Below are positions 27,635-40,439 of a DNA stretch of 64,000 nt, one piece after another (within the stretch, counting starts at the first letter, position 1; each line of letters starts with the position of its first letter). Origin of the DNA: Polyodon spathula (lineage: Eukaryota > Chordata > Actinopteri > Acipenseriformes > Polyodontidae); the NCBI RefSeq assembly GCF_017654505.1, contig NC_054534.1, forward strand, positions 27,149,689 to 27,213,688, given 5' to 3'. The notes under the pieces were generated by a model. The model saw only the letters and a program-made list of their open reading frames with translations. It had not been told where the DNA came from and did no database searches. Both the position numbers and the translations under genes were made by a program.

Positions 27635-29789
27635 GTAAGTACACTGATTTACACAGTTTGCAATACTTGGCATGTGGCTTAAAAGTACAAGCAATTAATA
27701 GAATAATGTCTGTTCAAGTCCTTGTAACACCGTGCAGTCCTTTTTAAAGCAGCACAACGATAAACACACTACGATGAAACTGCGGTGCTAGCTCGCGTGG
27801 TTTTTGGTGAGGGTTGGAGTGAACAACTCCCTCACACTCCTTCATAAGGGAGAAGATAGTGAGGGAACAATGCTGTCCTCATTTGCTGAGACGAAGTGGT
27901 CTTGGTGCAGCGCTATTGATTTGTAGTGCTTCTCTTTGATTAGAGTTCTCTGGCAGGACACACCATGTTAGGAAGAGCCCTGTAATTGAACACCATGCGA
28001 TGTCATTAGTCAAGTCACAGAGACCATTTCTAAGTACATCTGAGCTTTCTTTCCTACTTGTATAGAGGAAGTCATTTTTCATTCATTCTTGGGGCATCAT
28101 GACCTGCATTTGTCCCTAATATGTTTGGGAAATAAATTGCCTTCATCAATGCTGAGAGCCTATTGAGCCAGCATACTCATTTACTTTGCATTCACTCTTT
28201 CTTTCCTGCATGTTTTGCAGCTTCTTTTTCCTGGAAGTTTCAGAACTCAATGTAACAGTAATCTCTTTGAAAACCTACTAGGAACAGCTGACTGTTTGCC
28301 CAACATTTACGAAAAAAACCTAATTATTATGTTTTAAACTCTGTTATAGACTCGGTGCTCTCAAGCTGCCCTTCATAATTTCTATCTCATAAAAGTTACA
28401 GCATAACATGTTTTGTATATTATTTAGTTCAGTAATGTCTAAACAAAGCTACCAATATGAAATACCATCATTAATGTTTCTTTGGACAGACACTTAATAT
28501 AGTCAGGTGTATCTGCATGCAGAGTATGACATATTGGGCATTACTGCTTTCATGTGCCCTGTGGCATGCACATCTTTACATGTACAGCTATAGCAGTGTT
28601 CCCTGCTTAATCTCATATGACATTATAACTCAGCTCATGTAAGAAACAGTGGGGAACCTTCTGAGTTTTAAAGGCACATCTGTCCTGACATTACCATTTA
28701 GCAGCATGACTTCTGCCTGTCGTTCATGGACAAGGCTTTGTAAATGAATGAGTTTACACATCACTCTGCCCACTTTCCTGCTTTGAGACTGCATACTAAC
28801 ACTGGTACAGCAAATGCTCAATAGGTGCAGGGCTTGGTCATTCATTATATTGTATTTGACAGTCAAATTAAGGAAAAGGGAAACTAGTTGAAAGATGTAA
28901 AACAATAAATATATGTTATCACACCTGGGGCCAAGTTTATTAAGGTTTTACTTCAAAATACAATTAGCACATACAACTGCTAATGCTGCAAGATAGATTA
29001 CACTTTGGAATAAACCTCCTAGATTGTTTGTTACTACTTTGGTGACATAAGACCTTGATAAATCTGGCCCATAGTGGCTGATTATTGGAACTGGGCAATT
29101 ATTTATACAAAAATAGAAAAATAAATTGTAAAGAAAATGTCAAATTCCTCATTTTAACCTGGGCTGCATGAGGTCACAGAGTTTGAGAGAAAAGCATTTC
29201 CTGTTTCTCGGCTGTGTGAGAGCATCTTTGCCTGCCCTGAGAACACAAGTCTACATCTCTCAGCTACAGTATGCTTGTGAGGCTCGTATGCAAAGGACAC
29301 AGTATGTGGCAGTCTCATTTTCTTACACTCCCACCCACTGATTGATTTATAAGTTTATATATATTTTTTTAAGCACCACCTGTGGCCTCCTGGCAAAGTT
29401 TGAACATCTCCAGAATATATTCCTATTGATTTAAGACTCTTCTTTGTACAGCATTTGAACCCTGGGTTGAGAGAGGGAGAAAATGAACTCAACTGTCTAA
29501 AAGCTGAACAAGCTGACATTGCAGTTGGAGTGAAATGGATGGGCCAGTTTAAAATGCTTAAATACAGCTGGCAGAACTGAACAGTATCAGAGATCATTAG
29601 CTTTATCCATCTGCATATTTAAGTCTGGTGGAATAAATCAGGGGTTTTAACTGCCTCAGCAGTCAGGTTGTCTGTTAAGTACAGTAATTCTTAAATGATT
29701 TTCACAAGTCAAATAGCATTTTCTGAATAGCTAAGTAACTCTTTATGCAAGCTCAGTGTAAGAATGTGGAGGCCTCACATGGTAGAAAT
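27635..29789. other. intron sequence after the spacer exon
   Basis: No gene or clear transposon is seen. Short open frames here (27879-28082, 28630-28905, 29355-29597) have no recognisable similarity. Confidence 0.6.
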
Positions 29790-30500
29790 ACAGGGCTGAG
29801 AAAAAGTTTGTGAACCCCAATCAAAACAGTCTTTTCTTAAATATCCAATAGGGTTTATATTAACCAATTCCATGTCTTTTGGAACAAAATGATGTATGAA
29901 TTAGACAAGCAATGGGTAATTAAGTTTCAGGGTATGTGAAAAAGTAAGTGAACCCCTGGTTTAATCAGCTCAATTAAGGGGATAATTAGAATCAGGTGTT
30001 TACATGATTAGTTAGACCTTTAGGGGTGAGTTTGGGAGGCCAGACTCTATATAAAGATCAGAAACTTTGTGAGTTTGGTCTTCACTATACAGCTGTGTGG
30101 AAACACGTCATGCCATGAGCGAAAGAAATCTCTGAGGACCTCAGAAAAACAGTTATTTATGCAGAAAGGGTTACAAAACTATTTCTAAAGATTTGGGGCT
30201 ACACTAATCCACTGTCAGACAGATAGTCCATAGTTACTCTATAAGGAGTGGTCGGCCTACCAAAATCTCTCCAAGAACAAATCGGTAAATCATCAAGGAA
30301 GTCACAAAGAACCCCACAGTAACATCCAAGAATCTGCAGGCCACTATCACCTTGGCTAGAGTGTTTATGACTCAACTATCAGAAAAAGTTCATGGAAGGA
30401 CAGCCAGGAGGAAACCACTGCTCTCTAATAAGAACATTGATGAACAACTGGCATAAATACCCAATGCATTCCCTAGTTTTAATGAGTAAATGAAATATGT
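29790..30500 (+). mobile_element. Tc1-like transposon, 3'-truncated
   Basis: It starts with an end of the type 'gaaaaagtttgtgaaccccaa', and a second such motif 'gtgaaaaagtaagtgaaccc' follows about 140 bp later. Frameshifted transposase text follows on the + strand: AKEISEDLRKTVIY, GYKTISKDLGLH, IRSGRPTKISPRTNR and EVTKNPTVTSKNLQ. It stops at an (AT)n run near 30507; the catalytic half is missing. Confidence 0.8.
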
Positions 30501-30534
30501 TAAATTATATATATATATATATATATAGTAAATG

Positions 30535-30990
30535 TGTTGCAACTCACAGACGTTCGTTGCCCCCTTAAGATAGAATCCAGGACACGGAAATGGAAGTTTA
30601 TAGCGCTTACGTGCACTTTTTAAAAACACAGAATAAAAAATAAACAAACACAGCAAAACCTAACTCCGTTTTGGAGCTCTGATTGTACATTCAACAGGTC
30701 CCTGACTAACATACAGGATGGCTAAGCCGTTTACCTGTCACAAATCAACACAAACCATACAGGTTTAACACAGCACTTACTTTACTTCTGACTGCTCAGA
30801 AACAGAGCACACCTTCTGCTTCCTACTACTCAGCAGCCCTGAGTAGACTGGCTGCTGACTATTTATACCCTGCACCTGGTCCTAATTTGCAATAATCCCC
30901 AGGTGCAGGTGACAATCAAACAATAAAATAATTAACAAAAATATGCATTCGCATCTGTTTTTGGCAGGGAAACTATTAACCCCTTCCCTG
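30535..30990 (-). mobile_element. LTR-like sequence, minus orientation
   Basis: Read on the minus strand it has a TATA box (GGGTATAAATAGTC near 30865), a later T-rich stretch and an end GTGAGTTGCAACACA. Its start region (AGGGAAGGGGTTAATAG, then CCCTGCCAAAAACAG) resembles internal sequence of the solo LTR at 2280-2715. It is bounded on both sides by AT/GT microsatellites, so no duplication can be read. Confidence 0.45.
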
Positions 30991-30991
30991 T

Positions 30992-31095
<104 letters not shown>

Positions 31096-31516
31096 GTCCT
31101 TCTGTTTAGTGGCATACATGGGTTCATAAGCCTATGGTTTCTGTAGGATCCTTTAATGGTTTTTGAAAGTTTGAACAAAAATAAACTATAAGGTTATTTA
31201 CATACAGAAGTTCTGATTTTAGAATTATATTTGATCTACCACACCCAATGGATTTAAAAAAAAAATGATTAAGGTTAAACCAGATTTCACGAGAAAATGG
31301 TGTGAATGAAATGAAATTAATTAATTAACCTGACAGATTCCATATTTAATGTTGTGTAGTTATTTAGGACATTTTCCAAACCAAATGGACCCAACCCTAA
31401 AATGGTTGTGAAATGCTAACTTAGAATTAGAAACAGCAAATGTATTATTGACAATTAAGCTATTTGTTACCTTCAGCCTCATTGGTCATTGCTGTTGCTA
31501 AAGCCTTTCAGGCCCC

Positions 31517-31584
<68 letters not shown>

Positions 31585-31919
31585 CATTTCATGACACTGA
31601 AATTTCTTTCACAGCAGTAACATTCGTTACAATACCCTTACAAGTAATATTTAAAACTTATTTTCCCAGCGTGGTGGGCAATTAAGTAGCAATTAATTCT
31701 AGTACAATAACAATTAGGTGCCTTTAGCCCCTTTCCCCTGAGGCTTTGTAAATTAGTGTGTTGAGCACGGACAGTATTTTTCCCTTTTGCACACAGCAAG
31801 TCTTTCAGGAAACACATTGGCCCCATTTCCCACTGTGCAGTAATAATAAGGCATGATAAGGCTTGTAAACCTGTCAACTCTCCAGTATACTGGACTTTAT
31901 GGCACCCAATTGTACCACT

Positions 31920-32330
31920 ACTTGCAACAGCTTGTACTTGCACTGAACTGCTCCATACCTTGCTGTATTCTACTGCTGCTCTTAATTATAACTATTTCCT
32001 ATATCTTGTATTTGATTTTACTCTTATAGATATCCGTATTCACGTTTTTGTAATTGCTCTTGTTTGAAATCATTCTTACCCATTTATCGTACTTACTATG
32101 TACTCTTATGGACTTTATTTGTATAAGAAAATATTTTTACTATAAGTTTTAAGTTTAACTGCGCTTAGTCAAACTTGCTGCTAAATGTAATTATTTACGC
32201 TATTCATTATTTTTCTCTATTTGAATTTTATATTCTGTAATGTGATATTTTGTAATATGATAGATTTTGTAACAAATGTAGTTCGCCCTGGATAAGGGCG
32301 TCTGCTAATAAATAAATAATAATAATTTTG
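31920..32330 (+). mobile_element. L2-type LINE or SINE 3' tail
   Basis: It ends with 'cgccctggataagggcgtc' 'tgctaataaataaataat', a tail shared by many fish L2-like retroposons. The upstream T-rich sequence is presumably its 3' untranslated part; the start is not sharply defined. Confidence 0.6.
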
Positions 32331-32339
32331 TAAGGTCAA

Positions 32340-35300
32340 ATCATTATTCCACTACATTTTTACATTTTTTTTGTAGTTTCCCTTGTGCAGATCCAGCCAT
32401 CCTGACTCTTTTACCCCATCTACTAAAAGTATTGCATGGATAGGTCCTGGAGTTGTGCAGCAATATCAGGAAAGGTTTATAAGGGCCATTGACACTTCCT
32501 GGTGACATCACTGAGTAGACCAAAAGGCCTTGTCATGTGGAGCCTTTACTCAATTTGTTGTTGTTCTTCAGAAAACTATGTCACTATATCAGGTTTATTG
32601 TTACATTTGTCTAAAGAATCATGCATTTTAACAGACAGAATATTTGGACATTTAGAATATGAAAACTCCAATTTACAAGTTATTCCAACCTGAAAACTTG
32701 AATATTAGTATATTATGTGACGATAATGAAACAGTTTTCACCCAGTCTCATTGTAATATTATATGCCGTCCCATAGTCTCTTTATATCAGAATTTCATTC
32801 AGATGCATTTTATTTCGTATTTACTGTAGATTGCTACATTGCATTGTGGTATTTATATGATTAGCTTCATTAGTATCAATTATTCAACTGAAGTAATCAG
32901 TTTCTTGTAGAGTCAATATAAGGAAAATTATATGATATTCCCTAGAAAATCACACAACCCTGTACAGTATACTGGGCTTTTCAGTTATGAGCAAAATTGT
33001 ATATTTCATAGTTTCATTTAAATTTTTTTATTTTTTTTTGGACTGGGAAAAGCTAGGCTAGGCTACTGCAAATGCTAAAAACATATTTCCGTTTATTCTG
33101 TGCTTTTCTTTACTGCAATACTCACATAATGAACTGGGTCACCTATTCCCATCGAGCACTTTGAAGCGTATATTCCAGTGGACAGATTGTCCTTCAGTTA
33201 ATACTAGAGAAACACAACAACATTGATAATTGCAAACTTAATAGAAAATGAAAGTTTATTGCACAGTATGATATATTTTTACATTGCTGATTGAAACATT
33301 GAGCATATTCACTGTCATTGTCCTTCTGTTTATGTGGCACTTGTTGGTGAAAGATTCAAACCAGTTGTTCTCAACTTTGGCCCATTACAGTCTGGGTCTT
33401 TCAGTCAATGAAGTGATAAGTTAATTAACTGGTCCCACCAAATTAGGATACCTACCATGTGGACTGCTGCAGAGCACTCATGTCACACTCTAGGTAGACT
33501 TGGACAGGGATGGAATGTACATACATTTATTTTAGTGGATTCAAATGTGGAATAACTAACTGAATACATATATAATATTAAACATGTTAACTGCAACACT
33601 GACTGCGAGGATTTTAGTATGGGGCCACATTTAAAACACAATTCTAGCGATCAAAAAAGATGAATAAAAAAAAGGCACAGTGCCTTTAGTGCAGCCGCCA
33701 GCTGGAATATATACACACTTGTGGAAACTAAGCTTTTGCTAGTCATCGGAAGTACATTCTGACACTGCTTAATAGATTCAGCTTTCCCTGTAATGAATTA
33801 ATCTTGTTATGTGTATCAGTTATATAATTAGTCTGTATATTGCCATGATATTCAAATCTGCACCACATTTGGTCCTTTCTTTCCCTTTCATATAATGATA
33901 ATGACAGTGCATTGAAGTCATATAGAATTCAGTGTTTTGATTCATGTTTTTCATATTTTTGTAGTTTTTTTTTATTGTTTTATGCAATCAAGCATATGTT
34001 TTTATTGGCTATTTGTTCTGCTGTATATATTTTTGAAGTATAGTACTTTTTTATTTGCATTATTTTGCACTCTAGTGTTATTTAATGAAACATGCTTATA
34101 TTTTGGTTTAAAACATGTTGTGAGATTCTGACAGGATGCTAACAGGGTTGGGGGAATTGTCCCTTGTCAGTCTGGGAGTCTGTAGCTGGAAAAACGGATG
34201 ATTCGTGGTTTGACTGCTTTTTAATTTAATAAATAACGAGTGGAATTCTCGCAGACAAAACTTTTTTTTCCTCAAAAAGGAAATCTCTGCTTAATTTAAT
34301 CAATTACAACGTATAATAAAAGAAACACATCCATTATGACTTATTGTCTGCCATACATGTAACCATTTTATTGGTAATTAAAATAAAGTAAGATAAGGAA
34401 CACAGCTGGGTCTCAGGAGCTACACAATACTTGGGCTTAAAGCACAGAAGAGTGTATTACTACATTTTACTGTACACAAAGGGTATAAAAAATGGACTTT
34501 TCAATACCCCTTGTGCTTCCCCCAACACTTAGAAATTTTGCTAAAGATAGCTCAATAATTTATTACAGCTATTAATACCATAGCACTCTGCATTTTAATG
34601 GATATTAAGAAAGAAATATGAACCTGCATTCGTGTTAATGTGATTTACTTAGTATTCAACCTGAAGGAACACAACAGAAGAAATAGCAATACAATATCAT
34701 TGCATGGTTAATAATATGCTTCTGTGGTTGAGTGCTTGATTGCTGAAGGATTCAATTATTTATGAGATCTGAAATAAGACATAACCACTGTTGTGCATGG
34801 CCCACTGACTGCTAATCAAATATTGCTGGTGCTACATATTTTTCACTTCATAAAGTACTAAAGGTTAACAGAACCTTTAGCAGCTAATTAAAAGAGTAAT
34901 GTATAATGTGTGTTGCGATGAAAGAGTCGTAGCTAATTACAAGAGCAATATATGATTTGTTTGCAAGTGAAAAAGTCATACAGTACAACATAGGCTACTG
35001 TTAAGTTTTTACAATAAGACATGTAAAAACCTGTACTGTATGTGATATATATATATAAATCCATATATATATATAAATCCAAGTCTTTCAGCTTGTTGGG
35101 GTCAAATACAGACAGGTCCTGAAATGCACGTGCATCTACAAACTCAAAGACACTACATAGGAAAGGACTGTACCCAGTGGGATTGAGGTCTGCAGCAGTG
35201 TTTGTGATATTTAATTAGAATTACTGGTCTTGTGTCAGAGTACATACTGTAGGTTGCAGTACCGTAGTAGTTCACTATGCAGTTTGGCTGAAAAGGTAAA

Positions 35301-36140
35301 CTCTACCCAAGCACATTTGATGGTCGCACATTTTTTAAATAACATGAATGGGGTATGGCAGTTATTAAATGTCAGGTAGGGTTTTTTTTTGGGGTGGGGG
35401 GTGGGGGCGAGGGGTGACTACTCAATAAGTGCCATTTAAGAAAGTCATGAATAATCATGAACTACTGATTACTAGAATATGGTGGTCTGATTAATACATA
35501 AACAAGTATATAGATTGAATGATTGTACAGTTCTATATTATAGTATTTTTGTACATTGCAACATCGTATATCATATTACACTAAACAATGCCAGTTTTTT
35601 TCTGTTAGTTCTTGTTGGTATTGTATGCTGTACACACCTCATTTGTTTTTCTTTTTCTAACACTGGCAGCACAGTGCTGGCTGGTATTGGAAATCTGAAG
35701 CAATTCCCCTACAATTTATTCAGACGGCTTTTAAACGGTCCTTCATGCGCTGCAGCCTTGACTGGAAAATCTATATTTTTGACAGCTTTCAGCCAGAGAT
35801 CTAGTATTCTTTGTAATGTAAGTTTATAAAACCCCACAGAATAAAAGTACGCCCACACTGTGACTAACAGATACTTTAAATTATAACAAAACCTTTAGCG
35901 TGCGCATCATCAAATGTTTTCAGATGTTATCTTAATCTTCTAGCTGTCAGAAGGCAGAATTTTAAATTGGATATATAATGGGAAAAGTATGCGTTTTTTT
36001 ATATTGTACTGGGTTAGTGAACGTATAGGCTGTTCTATACTGAAGAACAACCCATTGGAAAAGTAGAGGGTTCAAGTTACAGCGAATGTGCTTGCATTTA
36101 AACAATCACAACAAGCCAACAATATAAAGTCCAATTATGT
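32340..36140. other. intron sequence, no recognisable gene
   Basis: AT-rich sequence with no supported gene. It contains a short duplicated motif of AT repeats plus AAATCC at about 35046-35090. Open frames such as 33937-34131 and 35515-35829 show no recognisable family. Confidence 0.6.
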
Positions 36141-36141
36141 G

Positions 36142-36462
36142 TTGCATCCCACATTAGGGTACTGAAGACCTAAGCTGTCTCCCAGGGCAAAGAAGTTCCA
36201 TGATGTCCACCCTTTGCACAGTCACATGGTTTTAAATGAGATCAATGGTTTGGTGTGGTGTCTTTCTGGGGAGGCTGACTGTCTGATTGATCAGCCCCAG
36301 AATGCTATGCTGTTTTGTTTGGTATGCTGTTTTTGGTGTGGATTTGTATTTTTGTTTAAACCTTTTTTTGTTGTTGTAGAAGTAATAAAAGTGCGCCAAA
36401 GCACTGAACTGCGGTCTTCCGTGTCTGGATTTACTATTTCTGCCGCACGCCACTACGCTACA
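36142..36462 (+). mobile_element. possible solo LTR
   Basis: A polyadenylation-like stretch (AGTAATAAAAGTGCGCC near 36381) is followed by a GC-richer end, CCACTACGCTACA, resembling an LTR U5 end. ATGTG occurs directly before 36142 and directly after 36462, which would be a 5-bp duplication. The left end is TTGC and not TG, so the call is tentative. Confidence 0.35.
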
Positions 36463-36469
36463 ATGTGCT

Positions 36470-39340
36470 GCCCATTGTTCTACTTTAAAATTGAACACAT
36501 AGCGTTGTAGAATAAATGATAACACACTCCAGGTTTCATTTTCTGCTTGCAAAAGGGGGATTTAGCTGTTAAGAGCATGTCTTCTATGTTTATATCAAAC
36601 ATTTGCCTCTTTTTCAGAACACACAGTATGTACTCATTTAAGGCAAGCTACTGTCATGTAATTGTTTTAAGTGGTTCTTCCATCAATGAGATTCCATGTA
36701 TGGACTGTGGAGGATCCTGTGTCAGCTAGTAGCTGTTCACCGCTGTGGTGCTGAAGCCCCCACCCCTATGCAGTGTAGCATTAACGATAATGGAAGCTGT
36801 TTTTATTGATGGTCTCTACAGCATGCAAAGCTTCCTTAACTGAACAACTGTGTTCCTTCCTGCCCTGAGCTCCATTACACACCCAGCAGCAGCCGAGCAG
36901 ATTGCTGCTCTGACAGGGAGCCCCAGAAGTCACGATCGGGTGACAAATGAGTCTCTGTTGCAGGCACCGAACTGGCAGGCTGGGGCAGAGATGACATATC
37001 TCACGAGCTTCAGACACAACAAGCTAGCAACGTTCTGTAAACATGCCAAATGAGAACACATTCAATTAAAGAAATACCACTTTTTTTTTTTTTTTTTTTT
37101 TTTACTTGACTGAATTTATTTTGCTAAACGTATATGTACTGTACACACTGTTCACCCACCAGTTTCTTAGGCAGCTGTGGTCGGAAGTTTTCATCAAAAC
37201 AGGAGGAATAATGTAAAAATGTCACCTACAGTAATGGTAAATTTATATAATGTGGGGTTAGTTATGAAATAGTTTTTAACAACTCATACTTAATTTCCAT
37301 GAGTGTTTTCCCTTCTATGGCGTTCTTTCTCCTTGCATGAAGTTGCAGGGTTTGGCACCAGTGACTGTCAGATTCGGCTTCTTATCATCTGAAAGTACTC
37401 TTGCTCTTGTATTGATGCGAAGCATGTTCTTTTCGATGGCAGTGTTTACTGACTGTACTGACAGTGTACTCATGATTTCCTAAATGTGCTAGCAGGTGAT
37501 AAAATAGGTTTTCTATCCCTTTGAAATTCCTCTTTGTCTGTGCATCAGCAGAGAGATAGCTGCATTATTGAATTCAATCCTACCTCTGAGACTTGGGGCC
37601 TTATTTGTTATTAAAAGTTATGCTTTGCTGTTTTTGGCTAGATCCAAATCTCATCTCCTAATGCACATCCTGTTGCCTATAGCTGGATATTCACCCTGCT
37701 TCTCTAAGCTACAGAGGGGGAATTTTCTAGGTCATTCTCTCTCTCTCTGTCTATCTCTCTCTCTCTCTCTCTCTCTGTCTCTTTCTCTCTCTCTCTGTCT
37801 CGCACACGCACTATAAATAATACATATAACTTCCTGTAAATGTCTGCCTGTAGAAGGAGATCATTTTTTCCCAGTTTAGCTAAAGGAATACCTTAATTAC
37901 TACTGATTAGAGTCCTGGTTCATCTTTTATTTAGAACATCTCTGTTTGCTGCTTTGCTGTCTTTCCTCACACGTCTTTACTATTATGCAGTCATCTGGTT
38001 GTAGGAATACGTTAAACTGCCTAAATGCCACTTTTAAATAGCTTCTGTCCTGCACACTTCAGCCTTGCTTTATTAACCCTGTAATGCCTAAACATTTTTT
38101 TTAATGAGAAAAGCTTTTTTATTTATGTAATTAGATTCCATTTCTTTTTTTTTCTTGTTTGACAACGAAACTTAGTGCATATGAAACATTCTGGCTTATG
38201 AGGCTGGATTTTAAAAATAATAATATAGAGGGGTGGCTTAGCATTCTACCGTACGTGATACATAAATGGGCATTATACTGTATGTGGTTTACAATACAGT
38301 AAGTGTGCCAAATATGATCAGATCAAAGTGCTCTTGTCTGCTCTGAAAGATATATGGATTGTAATCATTTTCTAAAGATGGCATTATTGTTGAAGACCGG
38401 GGCCATAAAATATTAAAACCTAGGTTTTTTTTTCTTTTTGAAAATTAGTTCAATTTGAAAAGGAAAACTGTGGAACTGTATCAGGGCGGAGGCTTGGCGC
38501 GAACTGGTGACTCACACACCACAAGTCCGCATCCAGCGGGCTGTTCACAATCGTTGGGTCTTTGGTTTGAATAAGTTTGGAGATCTCAGTGGACATTCCT
38601 CATACAATTACATCACACAGCCACCACACACACTGGCAATGGTAAGAGGGGCCTAGAACTTAATGGCAGGAGATGTACAGGTGAAAGAGATGTTTCATAG
38701 AAAGCAACATGGTCTCTTACCAAAAAATCTAAATTATTTACAGTATTTCAGCATTAGTCCATGACTTGTACTGTAGTTTTCAGTGTTTAGTAGGATCTGT
38801 CACCACTTCTACAGGTGAAGAATATTTTTTTCCACACAGTGATGAGATACATGCCCTACAGTAAAGTTCCAGTGTGTTAAATTGCTGGGTCGTTTGTGTA
38901 TATCTGCAGTGAATGAGCAGCTCTGTCTTTGTGCTGTGGCTCTAGCCGTTGTGCTGCTAAGTTCACTCATTACAGATGCTGCACTGACCGGGACCTCACT
39001 CTCCGTAATGCACTTATTTAGCTCTGCGGTGGTTCAGAGCAGCATGCAGTGCCCCCAAGGTGCTCATTTCCATAGCACCCAGCTCCCTTTGACCCCCCCC
39101 CCACCTCCGTCTGCAAAGCAGTGGGATGGGACGAGAGATTAGTGTAGCAGCCGCAGTCTGCTCACACCGGATCTATTAACTGTGATACAGTACAGTGCTG
39201 TCTAATATACAAACAGGGCACTAAAGGTTGAAAAAAAAAAGTCTTCAATTTACCAACTGTTGATAATCAGATAAATATATAACTTGATTTAGTAATTCTT
39301 TTTGACACATTCATTGATATGTTTTGTAAATTCACATATT
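36470..39340. other. intron sequence, no recognisable gene
   Basis: It holds a poly-T run at about 37081-37103, (CT)n at about 37735-37801, and a C run at about 39093. The frames at 36850-37053 and 38882-39142 have no recognisable domains. Confidence 0.6.
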
Positions 39341-39400
39341 TCTTTACAAAAAAAGACAATTGATCTCAAATATATTTGAATTAGGCCTTACCCAAGTATA

Positions 39401-39402
<2 letters not shown>

Positions 39403-39463
<61 letters not shown>

Positions 39464-39935
39464 CACCATTAATGTGATGTCGTTTTTACAATCAATTATT
39501 AATGTCTGGGACTGGGGGAAGTGACCACTATAAACATGTTTCACGACAAATACGGTAAGTGTGGCAATATTTCCAAGGGAATGGAATATTTTATGGTTGA
39601 TTGCTCCTTTCTGTCAACCCTTTAAAGAAGACATACAGTACAGTTATGTGTGTTTGCCCTTTTGTACAACAGGAGTTCTGTAAGCACTGTTTTTGGTTCA
39701 AGGTCAATACATAGGTAAACGACATATTCTCTCTATAATACAGGGTTGCATTCAATAAGGAAGCTCCAACTTTTGGTTAATGACTAATAAGAAAAAATAA
39801 ATGAAATACTATAAAAGACAAATATTATTTGTAATGCTATTAACCATATGTGTGTACCAGATACGCTTTATTTAAATGACAAAGTGAAAATAAATCAATA
39901 TTTATACTATACCCGTATTGTACAACATAAACTGT

Positions 39936-40017
<82 letters not shown>
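39403..40017. repeat. two long (AT)n microsatellites
   Basis: Pure AT repeats lie at about 39403-39461 and about 39938-40015. The second immediately precedes a Tc1 terminal segment. Confidence 0.95.
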
Positions 40018-40019
<2 letters not shown>

Positions 40020-40021
<2 letters not shown>

Positions 40022-40400
40022 CACACACCCCTTTGAACTTTTTTCACATTTTGTTGTGTCAGTGCCTCAGAGTTTCATGCATTTTTTTTTCCACTTATCT
40101 ACACACCATACTCCACACTGTTAAGGGGAAAAAAAGTTTTTATTTAGAACTAAATTATATATTAAAAATACAAAACTGAAAGATCATAATTGGATAAGTC
40201 TCCACCCCTGAGTTAATACTTGGTAGAAGCACCTTTGGCAGCAATTACAGCTGTGAGTCTGTTGGGATAGGTCTCTACCAACTTTGCACACCTAGATTTG
40301 ACAATATTTGACCATTCTTCTTTACAAAACTGTTCAAACTCTGTCAAGTTCCTTGGGGAACGCTGATGGATAGCAATCTTCAAGCCATGACTTTCTATAG
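40020..40400 (-). mobile_element. Tc1-like transposon end fragment
   Basis: It opens with the terminal type 'cacccctttgaacttttttc' 'acattttgttgtgtc'. The minus strand then encodes the transposase C-terminus: LTEFEQFCKEEWSNIVKSRC and KLVETYPNRLTAVIAAKGAS. The rest of the element is deleted near 40390. It is the same family as the copy at 15560-16905. Confidence 0.85.
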
Positions 40401-40439
40401 GCACTGTGTGTGTATATATATTCCCTGTTAGGCTCACCT